A DNA stretch of 64,000 nt from Mariaggregatimicrobium sp964498785. Lineage in GTDB: Bacteria > Zhuqueibacterota > Zhuqueibacteria > Thermofontimicrobiales > Thiofontviventaceae. Of this stretch, positions 61,200 to 64,000 are shown in pieces. The stretch lies in NCBI GenBank assembly GCA_964498785.1, contig CAZCJL010000001.1, forward strand, positions 1 to 64,000, written 5' to 3'. The number at the start of each line of letters is the position of its first letter. Position 1 is the first letter of the stretch. The position numbers were made by a program, and so were the translations under genes. A model generated the notes under the pieces. The model did not search any database and was not told the origin of the DNA. It worked only from the letters and a program-made list of their open reading frames with translations.

Positions 61200-63236
61200 A
61201 TGCGTAAGATTTTTTTAATTTTGTTCTTAGTGATGTTGATTACGTCATGTCAACAAGGAAAACAAGGGGTGAATGAAGCAACGATCAATACTGTTATTAA
61301 TCAATTAAAGCAGACACACGGAGAAGACCAATCAGCCCGAATAGAGCAGGGCGTGCGCCAGGTTGCTCGATTTTGGCGATCGGGCGATGGCTCTCAAGAT
61401 GATTTCGCCTTATTTTGCAAGGAACAGTTTGTTGCTGATCCCGTTGAATTAAACCAAACTGTTGATCGTTTTGATGAAAATCTGGAGCAGATATATGGTT
61501 TGAATACAGCGATGAACCGAAAATTGATGCGACCGATCCATCTGGATATTGGCCCAATTCTGCCGGTTGATATGCTGTTTGCAGAATATAATCCCTTTGC
61601 CCATCTGCAAGAAGATTTTTTTAAAACGAAAATCGCGTTTACTGCGTTGTTGAATTTTTCGTTGTATTCACTCAATGACATGCTTGAAAAAGGCCCCCAA
61701 TGGTCGCGTGAGGATTGGGCAAAAGCGAGGTTAGTGCAGCAGTTTTCACAGCGCGTTCCGGCAGAAGTGAAACAGCACATTTCCGAAGCGTATGTAAAAG
61801 CGGATCATTATATCAGCAATTACAATATTTATATGGGACATCTCGTTACACCGGAAGGAGAGCGACTGTTTCCGGAGGATTTGAAATTAATCAGTCACTG
61901 GGGATTGCGGGATGAATTGAAAGCGCAATACGCTAATCCCGATGGCTTGCCACAACAGAAGATGATTCAGACTGTGATGGAGCGGATTATCCGGCAGGAA
62001 ATACCCGCAGTGGTAATTGATAATCCCGAAGTAGACTGGGATCCCATGAATAATACTGTTGTTGGTGCGGAAACAGAAGATGCAGAAAAATCAGTGCAGG
62101 CCATGGCGGAAGATAACACACGTTATCACCATCTCTTAAATGTATGCTCCGCAGAGCAGATGGCTGATCCCTATTATCCGGATATGCCATCGAAAATGGA
62201 TCGACGGTTTCAGGAAGATCGAGAAATTCTTGAGGAAGAATTTGAGCAAATACTCATCAATATCGTATCTGCACCTGTTGCAAAGGATATTGCGTCACTC
62301 ATTCAACAACGTCTTGGGCGTGAATTGGAACCATTTGATATTTGGTACGATGGCTTTAAAGCACGTAGCCGATTAAATGTCGAAAAGCTGGATCAAATCG
62401 TTTCCAGCCGTTATCCGAATACAACTGCTTTTCAAAATGATCTGCCATTTATTTTGCGCAATCTGGGTTTTAAGCCGGAAACTGCCGAATTTCTGTCGTC
62501 CAAAATCACTGTGGATCCGTCACGGGGCGCCGGTCATGCGTATGGCGCGGGAATGCGTTCAGACAATGCTCACTTGCGGACCCGAATCGGTGAATCAGGT
62601 ATGAATTATAAAGCTTTCAATATTGCGATCCATGAACTTGGGCACAATGTGGAACAGGTTTTTTCCTTAAATCGAATTGATTACATTGTCCTGCAGGGTG
62701 TGCCGAATACTGCGTTTACCGAAGGTTTTGCATTTGTATTTCAAGCACGGGATTTGGAATTGCTGGGAATGAAGCAACAGGATTCGCAGCAGGAATTTAT
62801 GAAAGTGTTGGATACATTCTGGTCAACCTATGAAATCAGCGGCGTGGCGCTGGTGGATATATACGTTTGGCACTGGATGTATGACAATCCCAATGCAACG
62901 CCAGCGCAACTGAATGAGGCGGTTCAAACGATTGCAAAGGATGTCTGGAATAAATATTATGCCCCGGTTTTTGGCATAAAAGATCAGATTTTACTCGGCA
63001 TTTATTCTCACATGATTGACGCGGGTTTATATTTACCGGATTATCCGCTGGGCCATATCATTGCTTTCCAAATCGAACAATATTTCAAAGACAAAAATTT
63101 AGCCCAGGAAATGGAACGGATGTGCAAGCTGGGTTCCATCATTCCGTCCGTCTGGATGCAGGCTGCGGTTGGTGCGCCAATCTCGTCTGAACCGCTAATT
63201 AACGCAACTACGGAAGCACTGAAATCAATAAAGTAA
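61200..63236 (+). CDS. Exported zinc metallopeptidase lipoprotein of unrecognised family
   Basis: A 678-residue protein with a lipoprotein signal (residues 4-16, lipobox LITSCQ with Cys about 17). The zinc site is HELGHNVE near residue 477, and a Glu 31 residues downstream of the first His, in NTAFTEGFAFVF, suits the third ligand, giving a gluzincin-like arrangement as in M3 peptidases. The rest has no recognisable domain; an all-helical shape similar to M3 enzymes is likely. It is a good candidate for a new peptidase family, exported and membrane anchored. The start is behind ACAGGAGGAGAAATA. It precedes the aminotransferase gene by 54 bp. Confidence 0.75.
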   Translation: MRKIFLILFLVMLITSCQQGKQGVNEATINTVINQLKQTHGEDQSARIEQGVRQVARFWRSGDGSQDDFALFCKEQFVADPVELNQTVDRFDENLEQIYGLNTAMNRKLMRPIHLDIGPILPVDMLFAEYNPFAHLQEDFFKTKIAFTALLNFSLYSLNDMLEKGPQWSREDWAKARLVQQFSQRVPAEVKQHISEAYVKADHYISNYNIYMGHLVTPEGERLFPEDLKLISHWGLRDELKAQYANPDGLPQQKMIQTVMERIIRQEIPAVVIDNPEVDWDPMNNTVVGAETEDAEKSVQAMAEDNTRYHHLLNVCSAEQMADPYYPDMPSKMDRRFQEDREILEEEFEQILINIVSAPVAKDIASLIQQRLGRELEPFDIWYDGFKARSRLNVEKLDQIVSSRYPNTTAFQNDLPFILRNLGFKPETAEFLSSKITVDPSRGAGHAYGAGMRSDNAHLRTRIGESGMNYKAFNIAIHELGHNVEQVFSLNRIDYIVLQGVPNTAFTEGFAFVFQARDLELLGMKQQDSQQEFMKVLDTFWSTYEISGVALVDIYVWHWMYDNPNATPAQLNEAVQTIAKDVWNKYYAPVFGIKDQILLGIYSHMIDAGLYLPDYPLGHIIAFQIEQYFKDKNLAQEMERMCKLGSIIPSVWMQAAVGAPISSEPLINATTEALKSIK

Positions 63237-63290
63237 TTTCATTAAAAAATCAGATAAATAGAATTGAATTATGATTAAAGGAGATGTTGA

Positions 63291-64000
63291 ATGGCTGGTT
63301 TTGAAGGCATAAAATGGGCGTCAAAACAAATGTGTTATACATTGGCTGATAAACGGTTTGATCTCCAGGAAGCTGATGCTAAAGTGCACGCGGTAACTCG
63401 TTCCATACACTACGGATTATTCCTCGCGTTTGAGGGCATTCGTTTTTTCTGCAAACGGAATGATGACGACCAATTGGAAGTGGTGTTTTTAAATTGGGAC
63501 ATGAATTTAAAGCGGTTTCAGCGCAGCATTGCATTTAACCTGTCTCAAGAGCAACAGGAATGGGTGCCTTCTATTGATGATATTATCCAGGTGTTTATTG
63601 ATAAATATTTTAAAGAACCATCCATGCGGATTTTTTTCGAGGAAATGGCGGATTTGGGAGCACAGGGCTATTTAAGGCCTTTTACTGTGGATGAACAACA
63701 GTCCATTGGCGTCACTTTTCCGCAAAATCCATCAATACGCGCGGTTGTGTGTCGCTATGATCAATATCTGGGTGAGCCTTTTACCGGCGTGGTTGTCCCG
63801 AATGTCGTCCGTGCTGTGGATGTAAATGGTACCGGCTGTCTAAAATTGGGAATTAATTATCTGATGAGCGTAAAATCTGTTGATTTTGCCAAACAGATAG
63901 AGCCCACCGCGGCGACCGCCCTATTATTGGATGATCAACCCCATTTGGATATTATCGATCGAAAAATTACTGAATGGGATACCTCCTGCTGTTTATTTGC
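63291..64000 (+). CDS. Class IV aminotransferase-like protein, branched-chain type (truncated by window end)
   Basis: The first 236 codons are present, starting ATG at 63291 behind AAAGGAGATGTTGA. Landmarks of class IV PLP aminotransferases are SIHYGLFLAFEGIRFF (HYGxxxFEGIR, about residues 43-58), GYLRPFTV around 125, and GCLKLGINYLMSVKS around 184-198, whose Lys would bind PLP. Sequence is divergent from housekeeping IlvE, with Asp- and Gln-rich inserts. The likely reaction is transfer of the amino group of a branched-chain or D-amino acid. The C-terminal third lies beyond the window. Confidence 0.75.
   Translation, partial: MAGFEGIKWASKQMCYTLADKRFDLQEADAKVHAVTRSIHYGLFLAFEGIRFFCKRNDDDQLEVVFLNWDMNLKRFQRSIAFNLSQEQQEWVPSIDDIIQVFIDKYFKEPSMRIFFEEMADLGAQGYLRPFTVDEQQSIGVTFPQNPSIRAVVCRYDQYLGEPFTGVVVPNVVRAVDVNGTGCLKLGINYLMSVKSVDFAKQIEPTAATALLLDDQPHLDIIDRKITEWDTSCCLF

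Noticed and set aside
1..64000. CRISPR array
   Set aside because: No set of regularly spaced direct repeats was found in any intergenic region.
1..64000. rRNA genes or complete insertion sequences
   Set aside because: No rRNA-like segments and no transposase or integrase open reading frames were recognised.

Overview
The window is AT-rich DNA from a Gram-negative, probably anaerobic bacterium. Evidence for an outer membrane: an OprB-like porin, a TonB-dependent receptor, several small beta-barrels and many lipobox-bearing lipoproteins. The nonaheme cytochrome ends in a C-terminal domain with the YPNPFNP signature that is typical of the FCB group (Calditrichota, KSB1, Ignavibacteria, Marinimicrobia). 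My inference is a lineage of that kind; the sequence alone does not fix the genus.

Layout. 1-5 kb: FmdB-type zinc ribbon, OprB-like porin with a suspicious central segment, two back-to-back HEPN/MNT toxin-antitoxin-like pairs, and an ECF sigma factor with a His-rich membrane protein. 5-20 kb: an orphan MttB-family methyltransferase without pyrrolysine, a FIST sensor, UDP-glucose dehydrogenase, a lipoprotein, an M3 peptidase, dCTP deaminase, a sulfatase, PAS and eRF1-like small proteins, Pth and a HIT protein. 20-31 kb: tRNA-Pro, then a long minus-strand block with an NSS transporter and its unlisted 38-residue MetS-like subunit, holA, an ECF sigma/anti-sigma pair, an HtrA-like protein whose catalytic His and Asp appear lost, and rdgB; leuS lies just beyond. 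31-34 kb: an S9 peptidase and the debris of a toxin-antitoxin pair.

35-54 kb is the most distinctive part and is all on the plus strand: Rex repressor, trimeric NADH-linked [FeFe] hydrogenase (HndA/HndC/HndD type), a [FeFe]-hydrogenase-like sensor fused to a histidine kinase, a receiver protein, a receiver-kinase hybrid, a membrane histidine kinase with a CxxCH haem c motif in its extracytoplasmic sensor, a sigma54 activator with GAFTDA in place of GAFTGA, another receiver, a nine-haem secreted cytochrome, a TM1266-type hydrogenase regulator and a TonB receptor. A good -24/-12 sigma54 promoter precedes the receiver-cytochrome pair. I read this as a hydrogen/redox-sensing phosphorelay joining cytoplasmic NADH/H2 metabolism to periplasmic or extracellular electron transfer. 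54-64 kb: orphan receiver, glycosyltransferase, a second S9 peptidase, a large lipoprotein, a HExxH metallopeptidase of unrecognised family and a truncated class IV aminotransferase.

Intergenic DNA is rich in small dispersed elements. The best supported is a MITE-like family: two copies (176 bp and 61 bp) share ends GTAACTAYTCAG...CTGARTAGTAAY and each is flanked by a perfect 8-bp direct repeat.
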